Assembly (NCBI GenBank): GCA_963747375.1
Contig: CAVVFL010000014.1
Coordinates: forward strand, 248,001-312,000
Source of the DNA: Sva-07 sp963747375
Lineage (GTDB): Bacteria; Actinomycetota; Acidimicrobiia; Acidimicrobiales; Ilumatobacteraceae
Direction of reading: 5' to 3'
DNA: 64,000 bases
The position numbers were made by a program, and so were the translations under genes. Positions 37,211 through 47,256 of the stretch are shown piece after piece. Each line of letters starts with the position of its first letter. Position 1 is the stretch's first letter. Below the pieces are notes generated by a model. It did no database searches and was not told the DNA's origin. It saw nothing but the letters and a program-made list of their open reading frames with translations.

Positions 37211-37978
37211 ATGTCGTCCACATCGCAACGACTCGACGATCGCGTCGCACTGGTCACGGGGGTGTCGAGGTCGATCGGGATCGCTGCCGCCGTCGCCGAT
37301 CGGCTCCATCACCTCGGAGCGACGGTGGTCGCGACCGGGTGGGTACCGCACGATGCGGAGATGCCCTGGGGTGAGGACCCGTTGGCAGCGCTGCCGTTCG
37401 CCGTCACCCAGCACGACCTCGAAGCCGCGGACGCGCCGGCAGCGCTGATCGACGAGGTCGTCGAGCGCCACGGACGAATCGACATCGTCGTCGCGACGCA
37501 CGCTCGGTCATCGCACCAGCCGTTCGCCGAGGTCACCGCCGCCGAGCTCGACCGCTGCTGGGCGGCCAACGTCCGCAGCATCGTGCTGCTGGCCCAACGG
37601 CTGGCCGAACGCCACGAGCCCGCACCCACCGATGAGCCGCCGACCGGCCGGATGATCTGGTTCACCAGCGGACAGCACATCGGGCCGATGGACGGCGAGA
37701 TCGCCTACGCCGTGTCGAAGGGAGCGCTTCACCAGATGACCAGGTCGGTCGACCACGCCCTCGCTGCTCGTCGGGTCATCGCCAACTGCATCAACCCGGG
37801 CCCCGTCGACACCGGCTACGCCCCGCCCGACGTCCACCGGCAGGTCGCGTCGATGTTCCCCGACGGCCGCTGGGGCACGCCGGCCGACGTCGCCAACCTC
37901 GTGGCGTTCCTCGTCAGCGACGAGGGAGCGTGGATACGTGGGCAGGTGATCGACTCCGAAGGAGGCTTCCAACGGTAG
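37211..37978 (+). CDS. SDR-family oxidoreductase
   Basis: 255 aa. Cofactor motif TGVSRSIGIAAAVA, VVATHARSS in place of NNAG, WFTSGQ region with Ser, and YAVSKGALHQMT as the YxxxK motif; C-terminal GTPADVANLVAFLVSDEGAWI resembles FabG-type reductases. The altered NNAG (ATHAR) is unusual. A weak -10 CACGAT lies six nt before ATG 37211. Substrate not predicted. Confidence 0.85.
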   Translation: MSSTSQRLDDRVALVTGVSRSIGIAAAVADRLHHLGATVVATGWVPHDAEMPWGEDPLAALPFAVTQHDLEAADAPAALIDEVVERHGRIDIVVATHARSSHQPFAEVTAAELDRCWAANVRSIVLLAQRLAERHEPAPTDEPPTGRMIWFTSGQHIGPMDGEIAYAVSKGALHQMTRSVDHALAARRVIANCINPGPVDTGYAPPDVHRQVASMFPDGRWGTPADVANLVAFLVSDEGAWIRGQVIDSEGGFQR

Positions 37979-38077
37979 GGACTCCCCACCGATGAGATTC
38001 CGGCGCACCCCTCGCACCACAACCTCATCGCAACGCGGTTTTCCGGACCCGGGTGACGCGCCGTTAGCGTTCGGGGC

Positions 38078-38974
38078 ATGACAGATCTCGGATTCGACGG
38101 CAAGGTTGCGATCATCACGGGAGCAGGTGGCGGCCTCGGCAAGCAGCATGCGCTGATGATGGCCAAGCGCGGAGCACTCATCGTCGTGAACGACCTCGGC
38201 GGCGCCGTCGACGGCACCGGCAGCGACAAGGGTGCCGCCCAACTCGTCGTCGACGAGATCCGGGCTGCGGGCGGCGAGGCCGTTGCGAACACCGACTCGG
38301 TCGCCACGCCCGAGGGCGGTGCGGCCATCGTGCAGAGCGCCGTCGACGCGTTCGGCAAGGTCGACATCGTCGTCAACAACGCCGGCATCCTGCGTGACAA
38401 GTCGTTCCACAACATGGACGCCGACCTGTTCGACCCGGTGATCGCCGTGCACCTGCGCGGCGCGTTCAACGTGACCCAGCCGGCGTGGAAGATCATGCGG
38501 GAACAGGGATACGGCCGCATCGTGTCGACGTCGTCGGCCGCCGGCATCTTCGGCAACTTCGGCCAGGCGAACTATGGCGCGGCGAAGATGGGCCTCGTCG
38601 GGTTCACCAACGTGCTCGCCGTCGAAGGGGCCAAGTACAACATCAAGGCCAACGCGATCGCGCCACTCGCACTGACGCGCATGACCGAGGACATCCTCGG
38701 AGGCCTGGGCGACAAGCTCCAGCCCGAGCTGATCTCCCCGCTCGTCACCTACCTCGCTCACGAGTCGTGCGAGGCGACCGGCCGGGTGTTCTCGGTCGGG
38801 GGCGGCCGTGTGGCGGAGGTCTTCATCGCCGAGACCGTCGGCTACACGAACACGACCGACCTGACCCCCGAAGACCTCGCCGCCCACTGGAACGCCGTCA
38901 CGGCGCAGGACGGTTACGCCGTTCCGGCGACCATCGCCGACGAAACGGCGCTGTTCCTCAACGCGCTCCGCTGA
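38078..38974 (+). CDS. SDR-family (3R)-hydroxyacyl-CoA dehydrogenase-like (MFE-2 type)
   Basis: 298 aa paralogue of the 5911-6837 protein with the same VVNDLGGAVDGTGSDKGAA insertion. TGAGGGLG, NNAGILRDKSFHN, STSSAAGIFGNFGQ, NYGAAKMGL. No MaoC gene follows here, so the product may work with the hydratase at 5 kb or another one. Leaderless -10 TAGCGT (38065-38070, gap 7). Its last 17 bp overlap the 3' end of the convergent methyltransferase gene. Confidence 0.88.
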   Translation: MTDLGFDGKVAIITGAGGGLGKQHALMMAKRGALIVVNDLGGAVDGTGSDKGAAQLVVDEIRAAGGEAVANTDSVATPEGGAAIVQSAVDAFGKVDIVVNNAGILRDKSFHNMDADLFDPVIAVHLRGAFNVTQPAWKIMREQGYGRIVSTSSAAGIFGNFGQANYGAAKMGLVGFTNVLAVEGAKYNIKANAIAPLALTRMTEDILGGLGDKLQPELISPLVTYLAHESCEATGRVFSVGGGRVAEVFIAETVGYTNTTDLTPEDLAAHWNAVTAQDGYAVPATIADETALFLNALR

Positions 38975-39690
38975 CGGATCGCCCGACGGCGAACACCGAG
39001 AGACCAGCGGGCAGATCCACGCGCCGCAACAACGCCTGTTCCGCTTGCGCGAGCCGCGGGAGCACGCCGCCGAGCCCACCGCCGTTGCGATCGAGATCGC
39101 TCGTCGACCGACCGCGCTCCATCACTGCCTTCGCCGCCGCAGGCGGCACGAGGAACGAATACGCACCCGACGCCCGCTCGGTCGCGAGTCCCGCCCCACT
39201 CAGCAGACCTCTCAGGTCGTTGCGGGAGAATCGTCGAGCCGAATGGGTGACACGATCGTGGGCACGGCGAAGCCTCTGCACGCCCGGCTCCCACAGGCAC
39301 ACGACGCCGCCCGGTCGAACGACTCGCGAGCTCGGCCACTGCCGCCTGCGGGTCCGGGATCGACTGGTGGCACAGCACGGTGACACAGAGCACGACATCG
39401 AACGACCCGCCGACGAACGGCAACCGGTTCACGTCGGCGGCGACGAAACCCGCCGCCTCGTGACGTTCTCGATTGAGCTCCAGCGCGAGCGGCATGAAGT
39501 CGCTGCTGACCAATTCACCGCGCTCCGCGAGCCACGCACCGGTCGCCCCGGTCCCAGCACCGACGTCGAGGAACCGGCCTCCTCTCACCGTGTCGGCGTC
39601 GAGGATCTCACGCAGCAGGTCACGAGTCGATCGATACCACCAGTGGGAGTGCTCAACGTCCGCCATCCGACGGTACTCATCTACCTCCAC
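38958..39690 (-). CDS. SAM-dependent methyltransferase; frame break in the middle
   Basis: About 243 aa after correction. HSHWWYRSTRDLLREIL, motif I FLDVGAGTGATGAWLAERG, SSDFMPLALELNRER, FDVVLCVTVLCH, then a break near 39315 and continuation as RVVRPGGVVCLWEPG and a C-terminal SGAYSFLVPPAAAKAVME. Mending needs one base removed or two added. GTG 39690 has AGGAGG about 11 nt upstream, one of few such sites in this part. Divergent from, and perhaps functionally linked to, the glycan operon. Confidence 0.8.
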
Positions 39691-39721
39691 GTGTGGTCCG
39701 ACCTCCTACGATGTCCCCGGC

Positions 39722-40844
39722 ATGGTGACGCTCGAACCGCAGGTTACGGGGCAACCGGATCGCACGGGATTCGGTTCGTGGATCCGCGACACATTCCCAT
39801 TCCGTTCCGTCATTCTCCCGTGGATCGTCGCCAGGATGCTCGTCGTACCGGTACTCATCGTGAACAGCCCTCCCGTCATCACGAACGAGACACGAACCAC
39901 GCTTCGACCCGGGTGGCTCCTGGGCATGGACGGCGGTTGGTTCCGCGCCATCGCGCTCGACTGGTACGACCGTCACGACGGCGTCGGTGGAATCGCCGAG
40001 TACCCCTTCTTCCCGATGTTTCCAGGGGTCGGCCATCTCCTCGTGAGAATGGGTGTGCCGTTGACCGTTGCACTTGCCGGATTGTCATGGGCCGGCGCGC
40101 TGGCCGCGATGGCCGGCGCACGCCTCCTCGCAGCACGGCACCTCGGCGACGGCGCTGCCCGCCTCACCCCCTGGGTGATCGCGCTCGCGCCAGGCGCCCT
40201 GAGCCTCGTCCTCGGATACTCCGACGCGTTCTATCTGGCGGCTCTGGTCTGGGCAGTGCTCGCAGTCGACCAGCGTCGGTGGTGGCTCGCGGGGTTGCTG
40301 GCGGCAATGGCGACCGCCAGCCGCCCGAACGGAGCGATCGCGATGATCGTCATCGTTGCGATCGCAATCGGCTTGGGAGCCAAACGTCGCAACTTCGTCG
40401 CACTCATTCTGCCGTCGACGCTGTTTCTCCTGGCGTGGATGGCCTATCTCTGGCAGACCACCGGCGACCCGTTGCTCTTCTGGACAGCGAAGTCGGGTTG
40501 GATCGAGACCACGGCGGTCGAATTCATCGCCCATCCGCTCAAGCAACGGCTTGCGTTGTTCCACATGGCGTGGCTGGCGGTGTTCCTCGTTCCGTACCTC
40601 ATCCGCTTCCGGCGCCAGCCGCCGGCCTGGATCCTTGTCGTCGTGCTCGGCGTCCTTCCGGCACTCGCCCTTGGTGTGGTGGGTGTCGCCCGATACGCGA
40701 TTCTCGGCGTTTCCGCTCCCGATGGCGGCAGCCGACCTGCTCTCCGAACGTCCGCGATGGATGCAGGTCCTGGCCCTCGCCACCTCGGCGGCGGTCCTCA
40801 TGGTGTTCGCGCGCCTCATGGTCACGAAGTCGTGGGTCCCGTGA
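39722..40844 (+). CDS. PIG-V-like GT-C mannosyltransferase-family membrane protein; one-base insertion
   Basis: 373 aa corrected, about ten membrane helices. The GMDGGWFRAIALDWYD and EYPFFPMFPGVGHLL segments match the WDxxWY...FFPLYP pattern of PIG-V-type, polyprenyl-phosphate-mannose-dependent transferases. Frame breaks near 40698 (ARYA then FSAFPLPMAAADLL in another frame). ATG 39722 follows TACGAT (gap 9). First gene of a cluster with epimerase, aminotransferase and GT2. Confidence 0.78.
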
Positions 40845-40894
40845 CGCGACGCGATCACATCCGACGCGAACGCGACGCCTAGATTGCCGATTCT

Positions 40895-41881
40895 GTGTTC
40901 AGCGTCGATGAAGATGTCGCCCATGCCTTGAGGGGTCGACGGTGCCTCGTCACCGGCGGTCTCGGATTCATCGGCTCGAACCTGGTCCGTCACCTGAGCA
41001 CGATCGGTGCGGACGTCTCGGTCGTCGACGCATTGATTCCCGAACACGGTGGATCGCGTGACAACGTGGCCGACGACGTCGAGGTGCTCGTCGCCGACAT
41101 CGCCTCACCCGCGGTCGCCGACATCGCGGCGGGGTGTGATGTCGTGTTCAACGTCGCCGGTCAGGTCAGCCACCACGACTCGATGGTCGACCCGCTGCGC
41201 GACCTCGATCTCAACGTTCGCAGTCACCTGTCGTTTCTCGAGACGTTGCGACGCGTGGCGCCCACCTCGACCGTGGTCCAGACTTCGACCCGGCAGGTGT
41301 ACGGCCGACCCCAGTACCTTCCTGTCGACGAGCGGCATCCGACCGCTCCCGTCGACGTCAACGGTGTCGACAAGCTGGCCTGCGAGCAACTGCATCTCGT
41401 CTACTCGAACGTCCACGATCTCCATGCCACGTCGCTGCGGTTGACGAACGTCTACGGCCCGCAACAGCATCTCGAGCGCGACGGCCTCGGTTTCCTCCCT
41501 GTGTTCGTCCGTCTGGCACTCGCCGGAGCCGAGATCTCGCTGTTCGGTGACGGATCGCAGCTGCGTGACTGTCTGCACGTCGATGACGTGTGCGATGCGT
41601 TGATGCGGGCGGCCACGATGCCCGACACGTTCGGCGAGGTCTTCAACCTCGGACACAGCGAGGTGTTGCCGCTGTCGGAGATCGCACGACTCACGATCGC
41701 CGCTGCCGGCACCGACAGCAAGGTTCGCTGTGTGCCGTGGCCGGACGAACTCAGGCGCATCGACATCGGAAGCTTCCAGGGCGACTTCTCGAAGGCGCGT
41801 CGGGTTCTCGGATGGAACCCCCGGATCCTCTTCGCAGACGGAATCGCATCGACGGTCGCTCACTACCGGTCGGTTGCGTGA
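40895..41881 (+). CDS. NAD-dependent sugar-nucleotide epimerase/dehydratase
   Basis: 328 aa extended SDR. TGGLGFIGSNLVRHL cofactor motif, VVDALIPEHGG, FNVAGQVSHHDS, QTSTRQVYGRPQYLPVDE, RLTNVYGP, FGDGSQLRDCLHVDDVC. The usual catalytic YxxxK reads NGVDK, so Tyr is replaced by Asn; some extended SDRs share this and must use other residues. -10 TAGATT ends nine nt before GTG 40895. Stop overlaps the next start (GTGA). Confidence 0.83.
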   Translation: MFSVDEDVAHALRGRRCLVTGGLGFIGSNLVRHLSTIGADVSVVDALIPEHGGSRDNVADDVEVLVADIASPAVADIAAGCDVVFNVAGQVSHHDSMVDPLRDLDLNVRSHLSFLETLRRVAPTSTVVQTSTRQVYGRPQYLPVDERHPTAPVDVNGVDKLACEQLHLVYSNVHDLHATSLRLTNVYGPQQHLERDGLGFLPVFVRLALAGAEISLFGDGSQLRDCLHVDDVCDALMRAATMPDTFGEVFNLGHSEVLPLSEIARLTIAAAGTDSKVRCVPWPDELRRIDIGSFQGDFSKARRVLGWNPRILFADGIASTVAHYRSVA

Positions 41882-42933
41882 TCCCGTTCCTCGATCTCAC
41901 GAGGCGGCTCACACGATTCGAGCCGGAGTACCTCGATGCGGTCAGCCGTGTGATGCGGTCCGGCACGTTGCTGCTCGGCGACGAGATGAGGTCGTTCGAA
42001 GCCGAGACGAGCGCCGCGCTCGGCGGAGGTCATGTCGTCGCGGTGTCGAGCGGCGCGGCGGCCATTCAGCTGACGATTTCGAGGCGCTTGGCATCGTTGC
42101 CGGCGACGAGGTGATCGTGCCTGCATTCACGGCGGTGCCGACCGTGTCAGCAGTGGTCGCAGCCGGGGCTCGGCCGGTGATCGTCGACGTCGACGACGAC
42201 TCGGCGCTCATCGACGTCGCCCGCGCGTGCGACGCCGTGGGTGAACGAACCAAGGCGATCGTGCCGGTGCACCTGTACGGCGCGCCGGTCGACATCGTCG
42301 AACTCGTTGCCACCACCGTCACCGTCGTGGAGGACGCCGCACAGGCCAACGGCGCAGTGCGGCAGTCGACGAGCGCAGCGACCGCCTTCTCGTTCTATCC
42401 GACCAAGAATCTCGGCGGAATCGGCGACGGCGGCGCCGTGTGGACGAGTGACAGCGAGTTGGCCGACGCCGTTCGGCGGCGACGGGTCCACGGCATGACC
42501 GACGGCTACGTCCATGTCGACGTGAGCCAGAACTTCAGGATGAGCGAACTGGAAGCCGCGTGGCTCCGGATTCAATTGCCCCACCTCGCTGCCGGAAATC
42601 GACGACGCGCCGAGATCGCCCGCCACTACCGCTCGGTCGCACCACAACTCCGGTGGCAGACCGATCACGCCGACCACGTCCATCACCTGTGCGTCGCGCG
42701 GGTCAGCGACCGCAGACATCGCCCGATCGCAGCTCGCCGACAGCGGCGTCGACACGGCGGTCCAGTACCCCGTCGCCATCACGCAACAGCCCGCCTATCG
42801 GGAATTCGCCACCACGGCGTGCCCGCGCGCCGAACAGTGGGCCGCTGAGTGCATGAGCGTGCCGTGCTACCCGGAGCTGACCGACTCGGAGGTCGAGACG
42901 GTCGGCGACGCGTTGCGGCGAGTTGCGCCGTGA
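41878..42933 (+). CDS. DegT/DnrJ/EryC1/StrS sugar aminotransferase; two one-base errors
   Basis: PLP-dependent transaminase making amino sugars on nucleotide carriers. 351 aa after correction. VIPFLDLTRRLTRFEPEYLDAV, SSGAAAIQL, GDEVIVPAFTAVPTVSAVV, VEDAAQANGA, and FSFYPTKNLGGIGDGG with the PLP Lys. A base is missing near 42080 and one extra C lies near 42709, after which the C-terminus SDADIARSQLADSG to ALRRVAP is restored. Overlaps both neighbours by GTGA, so the operon is tight. Confidence 0.85.
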
Positions 42934-43652
42934 TCCTGCGCAACCCGTCGGTCCGCACGGTCTCGGCGTTCTTTCCCTGCTACAACGACGAACACGCCAT
43001 CCCGATCATGGTGAGAGACGTGCGTGCCGCCCTCGTCGAAGCTGTCGAGGAGTTCGAGATCATCGTGGTCGACGACGGTTCCCGTGACGGCTCGGTCGCC
43101 GTGCTCGAGTCGCTGGTCGAGGAGATTCCCGAACTCCGGATCGTCCGTCACGACACGAACCGAGGATACGGCGGCGCACTGATCTCCGGATTCGCAGCGG
43201 CCTCGATGCAGTGGGTCTTCTACACCGACGGCGACGCTCAGTACGACGCCGCCGAGATCGTGCGCTGCATCGACGCCGCTCGCGACGACATCGACGTGGT
43301 GCAGGGCTGGAAGGTCGGCCGGGGTGACCCGTGGTATCGCAAGGTGATCGGACGCACCTATCACCACACGGTCAGGTTGCTCTTCGACCTCCACGTACGC
43401 GACACCGACTGCGACTTCCGGCTCATCAGAGCCACCCTGCTGGAGCGCGTCGAGCTGACCTCGACCACCGGGGTCATCTGCGTCGAGATGATGCGCAAGT
43501 TCGAGCGGGCCGACGCACGATTCGCCGAGGTCGCCGTCAGCCACCGGACACGTCCGCACGGACGCTCACAGTTCTTTCGGCTGCCCGCGATCGCGCGATC
43601 GGCACGCCAACTGGTGAGGCTGTGGTGGCAGCTCGTGGTGCTCGAGCGCTGA
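42930..43652 (+). CDS. GT2 glycosyltransferase (dolichyl-phosphate-mannose synthase-like)
   Basis: 240 aa GT-A fold, no membrane helix. SAFFPCYNDEHAIP, VVDDGSRDGS, TDGDAQYDAAEI (DxD-type metal site), GRTYHHTVRLLFDLHVRDTDCDFRLI. Probably makes a polyprenyl-phosphate sugar, which would feed the PIG-V-like transferase of the same operon. GTG 42930 overlaps the aminotransferase stop. Confidence 0.85.
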   Translation: MILRNPSVRTVSAFFPCYNDEHAIPIMVRDVRAALVEAVEEFEIIVVDDGSRDGSVAVLESLVEEIPELRIVRHDTNRGYGGALISGFAAASMQWVFYTDGDAQYDAAEIVRCIDAARDDIDVVQGWKVGRGDPWYRKVIGRTYHHTVRLLFDLHVRDTDCDFRLIRATLLERVELTSTTGVICVEMMRKFERADARFAEVAVSHRTRPHGRSQFFRLPAIARSARQLVRLWWQLVVLER

Positions 43653-43683
43653 GCGCGCATCCGAACAACGGTACGTTCGCGCC

Positions 43684-44818
43684 GTGATCACGGTCGAGGA
43701 CTTCCAGCACGACGCGGCAGCGTGGCTCACGGCGAACCGTTCGGACGCGCCCCGTGACTACGGCGCGATCTGTCCCCCCGATCTCGTCGAGGCCGGACTC
43801 GACTGGCAGCGACGACTCACCGACGCGGGATGGGCCGGCATCCACTGGCCGACCGAGCACGGTGGGCGCGGGCTCACGCCCGAACACAACGGCGTCTGGT
43901 TGCTCGAGTGCGCACGTGCCGGTGTCCCGGCGGTGTTCAACATGGTCGGCTTCGTCCTCGCCGGCGGCGCGATCATGCGCTACGGCACCGCCGATCAGCA
44001 GGCACAGCACCTTCGAGCGACCCTTGCGACCGAGCACGTGTGGTGCCAGCTGTTCTCCGAACCGGGTGCGGGCAGCGACCTCGGCTCGCTGTCGACGCGA
44101 GCCGAACTCGACGGCGACCACTACGTCGTCAACGGCCAGAAGATCTGGTGCTCGGGCGGGCGCTACTCGAACTGGGGCATCCTGATGGCCCGCACCCGGC
44201 CGCTCGATCCGACCGGCGAACACGGTGCACCCAAACACGAGGGGATCTCGTTCTTCCTGTGTCCGATGGACCTGCCCGGCATCGAGGTCCGACCCCTGAA
44301 GCAGATGACCGGTGAGTCGGAATTCGACGAGGTGTTCTTCACCGACGTTCAGCTGCCGCGCCGACCACCTCCTCGGGCCGCTGCACGGAGGTTGGGGTGT
44401 CGGGATGGCGGTGCTCACCAGCGAGCGCGGCCACATCGGGACGTCGGTGATCGGACTCGAACGACGCCTCGATCAGATGGCCCGTCTCGCCGAGGGTCGC
44501 GAGTTGACGTCGATCGAACGTGATGCGCTCACCTCGCTCCTCAGCCGGGGCACCGCAGCGAAGGCGATGGCGCAGCGTCAAGGGCCGATCGCGTCGACAG
44601 CGGCATCGCTGATGAAACTCGGCATCACCGAGATGATGTTCGACGTGGCGATGCTCCGCGGCGACCTCGCCGGAGCCGACGCCATGCTCGAGGGGGCCGA
44701 TTCGGCCGGCATGCTCGCCGCGCCAGGCGGCCGGATTGCGGGTGGCACCAGCCAGGTGCAGCGCAACATCATCGGCGAACGTCTCCTCGGTCTCCCCCGC
44801 GAACCCAAGCCCACCTGA
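43684..44818 (+). CDS. Acyl-CoA dehydrogenase; one-base insertion
   Basis: 377 aa after correction. AGWAGIHWPTEHGGRGLTP, QLFSEPGAGSDLGSLSTRA (FAD/substrate loop), VNGQKIWCSGGRYSNWGILMART, C-terminal GGTSQVQRNIIGERLLGLPRE. Frame breaks near 44359; removing one base gives VQLPADHLLGPLHGGW. Catalytic base not evident at the usual C-terminal Glu; GGTSQVQ is in place. Leaderless -10 TACGTT (43672-43677, gap 6). Followed by a palindrome. Confidence 0.88.
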
Positions 44819-44856
44819 TCTGGTTACGCCGGTGCCAGGCACCGGCGTAACCAGAT
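44818..44856. terminator. 39-bp palindrome after acyl-CoA dehydrogenase, copy 2 of the 35-bp family
   Basis: Arms ATCTGGTTACGCCGGTGCC and GGCACCGGCGTAACCAGAT pair perfectly around one A. The core is identical to 20248-20282 apart from its centre base, while the arm tips differ in a compensating way (CCGG... versus CTGG...). It begins in the stop codon of the gene it would terminate. Confidence 0.75.
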
Positions 44857-44892
44857 TCGCCGGAGGATGAGCGGCGCCACCAAGATGACCGG

Positions 44893-45728
44893 GTGCGAGT
44901 CATGTCGTCCGATCAGGTGTCTGTTGCCGTCCATGAGTTCGGTGGGGTGGGACGACCCTTGCTGCTCTCGCACGCGACCGGATTCCACGGCTACTGCTAC
45001 CTGCCGATCGCCGACGAACTGGCCGACGACTTCACGTCGTACGCCGTCGACTATCGGGGCCACGGCGACACCGCCCGCGCCCGACGATTGGCAGGTCGAG
45101 TGGGAGCACTACGGCGACGACGCCCTCGCCGCCGCCAGGGCCGTCGCCCCCGATGGCGGACTCGTCGGCTTCGGACACTCGATGGGCGGTGCGTGCCTGC
45201 TGATGGCCGCACACCGAGATCCCGGCCTCTTCGACGTGATCGTTGCCTTCGAACCGATCGTGTTCCCGCCCGCGCGACCCGGGCGGCCCGCAGGGTGACG
45301 GACCGACGCTCTCGATCGGGGCCCGCAAGCGACGCGCGACGTTCGACTCCTTCGACCAGGCGATCGCCAACTACTCCTCGAAGCCGCCGATGATGGCATT
45401 CGATCCCGACGTCCTCCGGCTGTACGTGGCTCACGGGTTCCGGCCGACGCCCGACGGCATCCGACTGAAGTGCGAGCCCGAGGACGAGGCCCGCACGTTC
45501 GACACCGGCGGAAGCCACGCCACATGGGGCCACCTCCCCGAGATCGAGACACCGGTGATCGTGCTGGCGGGACGGATCGACGAGTTCGGCCCGGCTGCGA
45601 TCGCGGAGGGGATCGCCGAGCAGCTTCCGCACGCGACCTACATCCAGCACGACGACTGGAACCACTTCACGCCGTTCATCGATCCGGGGGCCATGGCGAC
45701 CATCATCGCCGACGCTGCGCGAGCCTGA
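44893..45728 (+). CDS. Alpha/beta-fold hydrolase; two one-base insertions
   Basis: 277 aa when corrected. LLLSHATGFHGYCYLPIADEL (oxyanion region, split), DYRGHGDTA, nucleophile elbow GFGHSMGGACLL, acid LAGRIDEFGP, His in DDWNHFTPF. Frame is lost near 45075 (TARA to APDDW) and 45273 (FPPAR to DPGGPQG). GTG 44893 is preceded by CAAGAT (gap 6), a weak leaderless promoter; ATG 44902 is in the same frame. Substrate unknown. Confidence 0.82.
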
Positions 45729-45793
45729 CCCGGAGGGCAGCTGAGCCGACGGGCAACCCAACCTCGTGACACCCCCGCCCTACGATGGCTTGC

Positions 45794-46663
45794 ATGACCG
45801 ACGCCGTTCCTCCCGCACCCACGTTCCCGGTGCCCACGTCGCTGTCGCCGTCGCGGGTGGCCTCGTTCACATCGTGTCCGATGCAGTTCCGGTTCTCCAG
45901 CATCGAGAAGCTGCCCGAGGCACCCGGTCCGGCCACCACCAGGGGCAGCATCGTGCACCGGGCATTGGAGCTGCTCTTCGTCAGGCCCGCCGCCGACCGC
46001 ACGCCCGAAGCACTCGGCCACGACATGGTGTCGGCCCTCGAGGAGTACCGAACGGACCCGGACTATGTGGGCCTGCGCCTCGACGCAGCCACAGCGGAAC
46101 AGTTCGACCGTGACTGCCACGCACTGATCGACAAGTACTTCGCGATGGAGGACCCCACCACGGTGCGCGAGATCGGGTTGGAGTTGTGGATGGAGGCCGA
46201 GGTCGGCACGCTGACGCTGCGCGGCATCATCGACCGACTCGAACTCGACGCCGACGGCGAACTCGTCGTCACCGACTACAAGACCGGTCGGGCACCGTCG
46301 GGCAACTACGAGCAGAAGAGTCTCGCCGGGGTCCACTTCTACTCGTTCCTGTGCGAGGCCCTGTTCGGCAAGCGACCGGCCAAGATCCGCCTGATGTACC
46401 TCAGCTCCGGCGAAACCATCGAGACGGTGCCGTCGGCCCAGTCGGTGAAGTTCATCACGACCCGAACCACCGCTGTGTGGTCGGCGATCGAGCGGGCGTG
46501 CACCACCGGCGACTTCCGGCCCCGCCAGAGCAAGCTGTGCGACTGGTGCTCGTTCCAGCAGTGGTGCCCGGCGTTCGGCGGCGACCCGTCCCTGGCGGCC
46601 ACGGAGGCGGTCGCCGCCAACGAGGCACGCCTCACGCAGCCGGTCGAGGTCGGCGCCGCGTGA
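45794..46663 (+). CDS. RecB-like PD-(D/E)XK nuclease with probable 4Fe-4S cluster
   Basis: 289 aa. PSRVASFTSCPMQFRF, RGSIVHRALELLF (His of the RecB motif), GIIDRLELDADGELVVTDYKTG (Asp, Asp and Lys of PD-DxK), and C-terminal KLCDWCSFQQWCPAF. The early Cys plus the Cys trio match the iron-sulfur nuclease domain of AddB/Cas4-like proteins. No cas genes are nearby. -10 TACGAT (gap 7). Translationally coupled to a PAP2 phosphatase by GTGA. Confidence 0.87.
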   Translation: MTDAVPPAPTFPVPTSLSPSRVASFTSCPMQFRFSSIEKLPEAPGPATTRGSIVHRALELLFVRPAADRTPEALGHDMVSALEEYRTDPDYVGLRLDAATAEQFDRDCHALIDKYFAMEDPTTVREIGLELWMEAEVGTLTLRGIIDRLELDADGELVVTDYKTGRAPSGNYEQKSLAGVHFYSFLCEALFGKRPAKIRLMYLSSGETIETVPSAQSVKFITTRTTAVWSAIERACTTGDFRPRQSKLCDWCSFQQWCPAFGGDPSLAATEAVAANEARLTQPVEVGAA

Positions 46664-47256
46664 GCGATCAACCCGTGCAACTCGACGTCGATGCGGTCGT
46701 GGTCGTACCCGGCCAGAGCCACCTGGGCCCGCAGATCGACGCGTTCGACCGCCGCGTCGACGAGTTGCTCGAACACCTTCGTGGTCACCCGCTCGCCGAC
46801 TTCGTGTTCACCAACACCACGCACATCGCCGACTTCAGCATGATCTGGCACGGCATCGGGATCGTGAGAGGCATTGCCAAGGGCCGCCCCGACCAGGTGA
46901 TCGTGCTCGCTGCGCTGCTCGGCGCCGAGAGCCTGCTCGTCAACCAGGGCATCAAGCGGTTCTTCCGGCGGCAACGACCGACCACGACCGGCGACGACCG
47001 ACTCCAGGTGCGGCGACCATCCACGTCGTCGTTCCCGTCGGGGCACTCGAGTTCGGCGGTGTTCGCTGCGATGATCCTGGCGGGCTGGGACGGCCCATGG
47101 CTGAGCATGCTGTGGTTCAAGATCGCCGCCATCGTGGGGATCAGCCGTGCCTACGTCCGCATCCACCATCCCTCCGACGTGGTGGGCGGCGCGGTGGTCG
47201 GGCTGCTGCTGGGGTTCGTCGGCCGTCGCATCGCGCGGCGTCTCGCCCCGGCCTGA
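46660..47256 (+). CDS. PAP2-family membrane phosphatase
   Basis: 198 aa lipid phosphatase/undecaprenyl-pyrophosphatase-like. The three family motifs are complete: KRFFRRQRP, SFPSGHSSS, and SRAYVRIHHPSD. Several membrane helices (VIVLAALLGAESLLV, VVGGAVVGLLLGFVG). GTG 46660 overlaps the nuclease stop. Possible roles: phosphatidate or prenyl-diphosphate dephosphorylation. Confidence 0.87.
   Translation: MSDQPVQLDVDAVVVVPGQSHLGPQIDAFDRRVDELLEHLRGHPLADFVFTNTTHIADFSMIWHGIGIVRGIAKGRPDQVIVLAALLGAESLLVNQGIKRFFRRQRPTTTGDDRLQVRRPSTSSFPSGHSSSAVFAAMILAGWDGPWLSMLWFKIAAIVGISRAYVRIHHPSDVVGGAVVGLLLGFVGRRIARRLAPA

Noticed and set aside
45794..46663. Cas4 and a CRISPR locus
   Set aside because: The Fe-S RecB-type nuclease fold is shared with Cas4, but there are no cas genes or direct-repeat arrays in the window.
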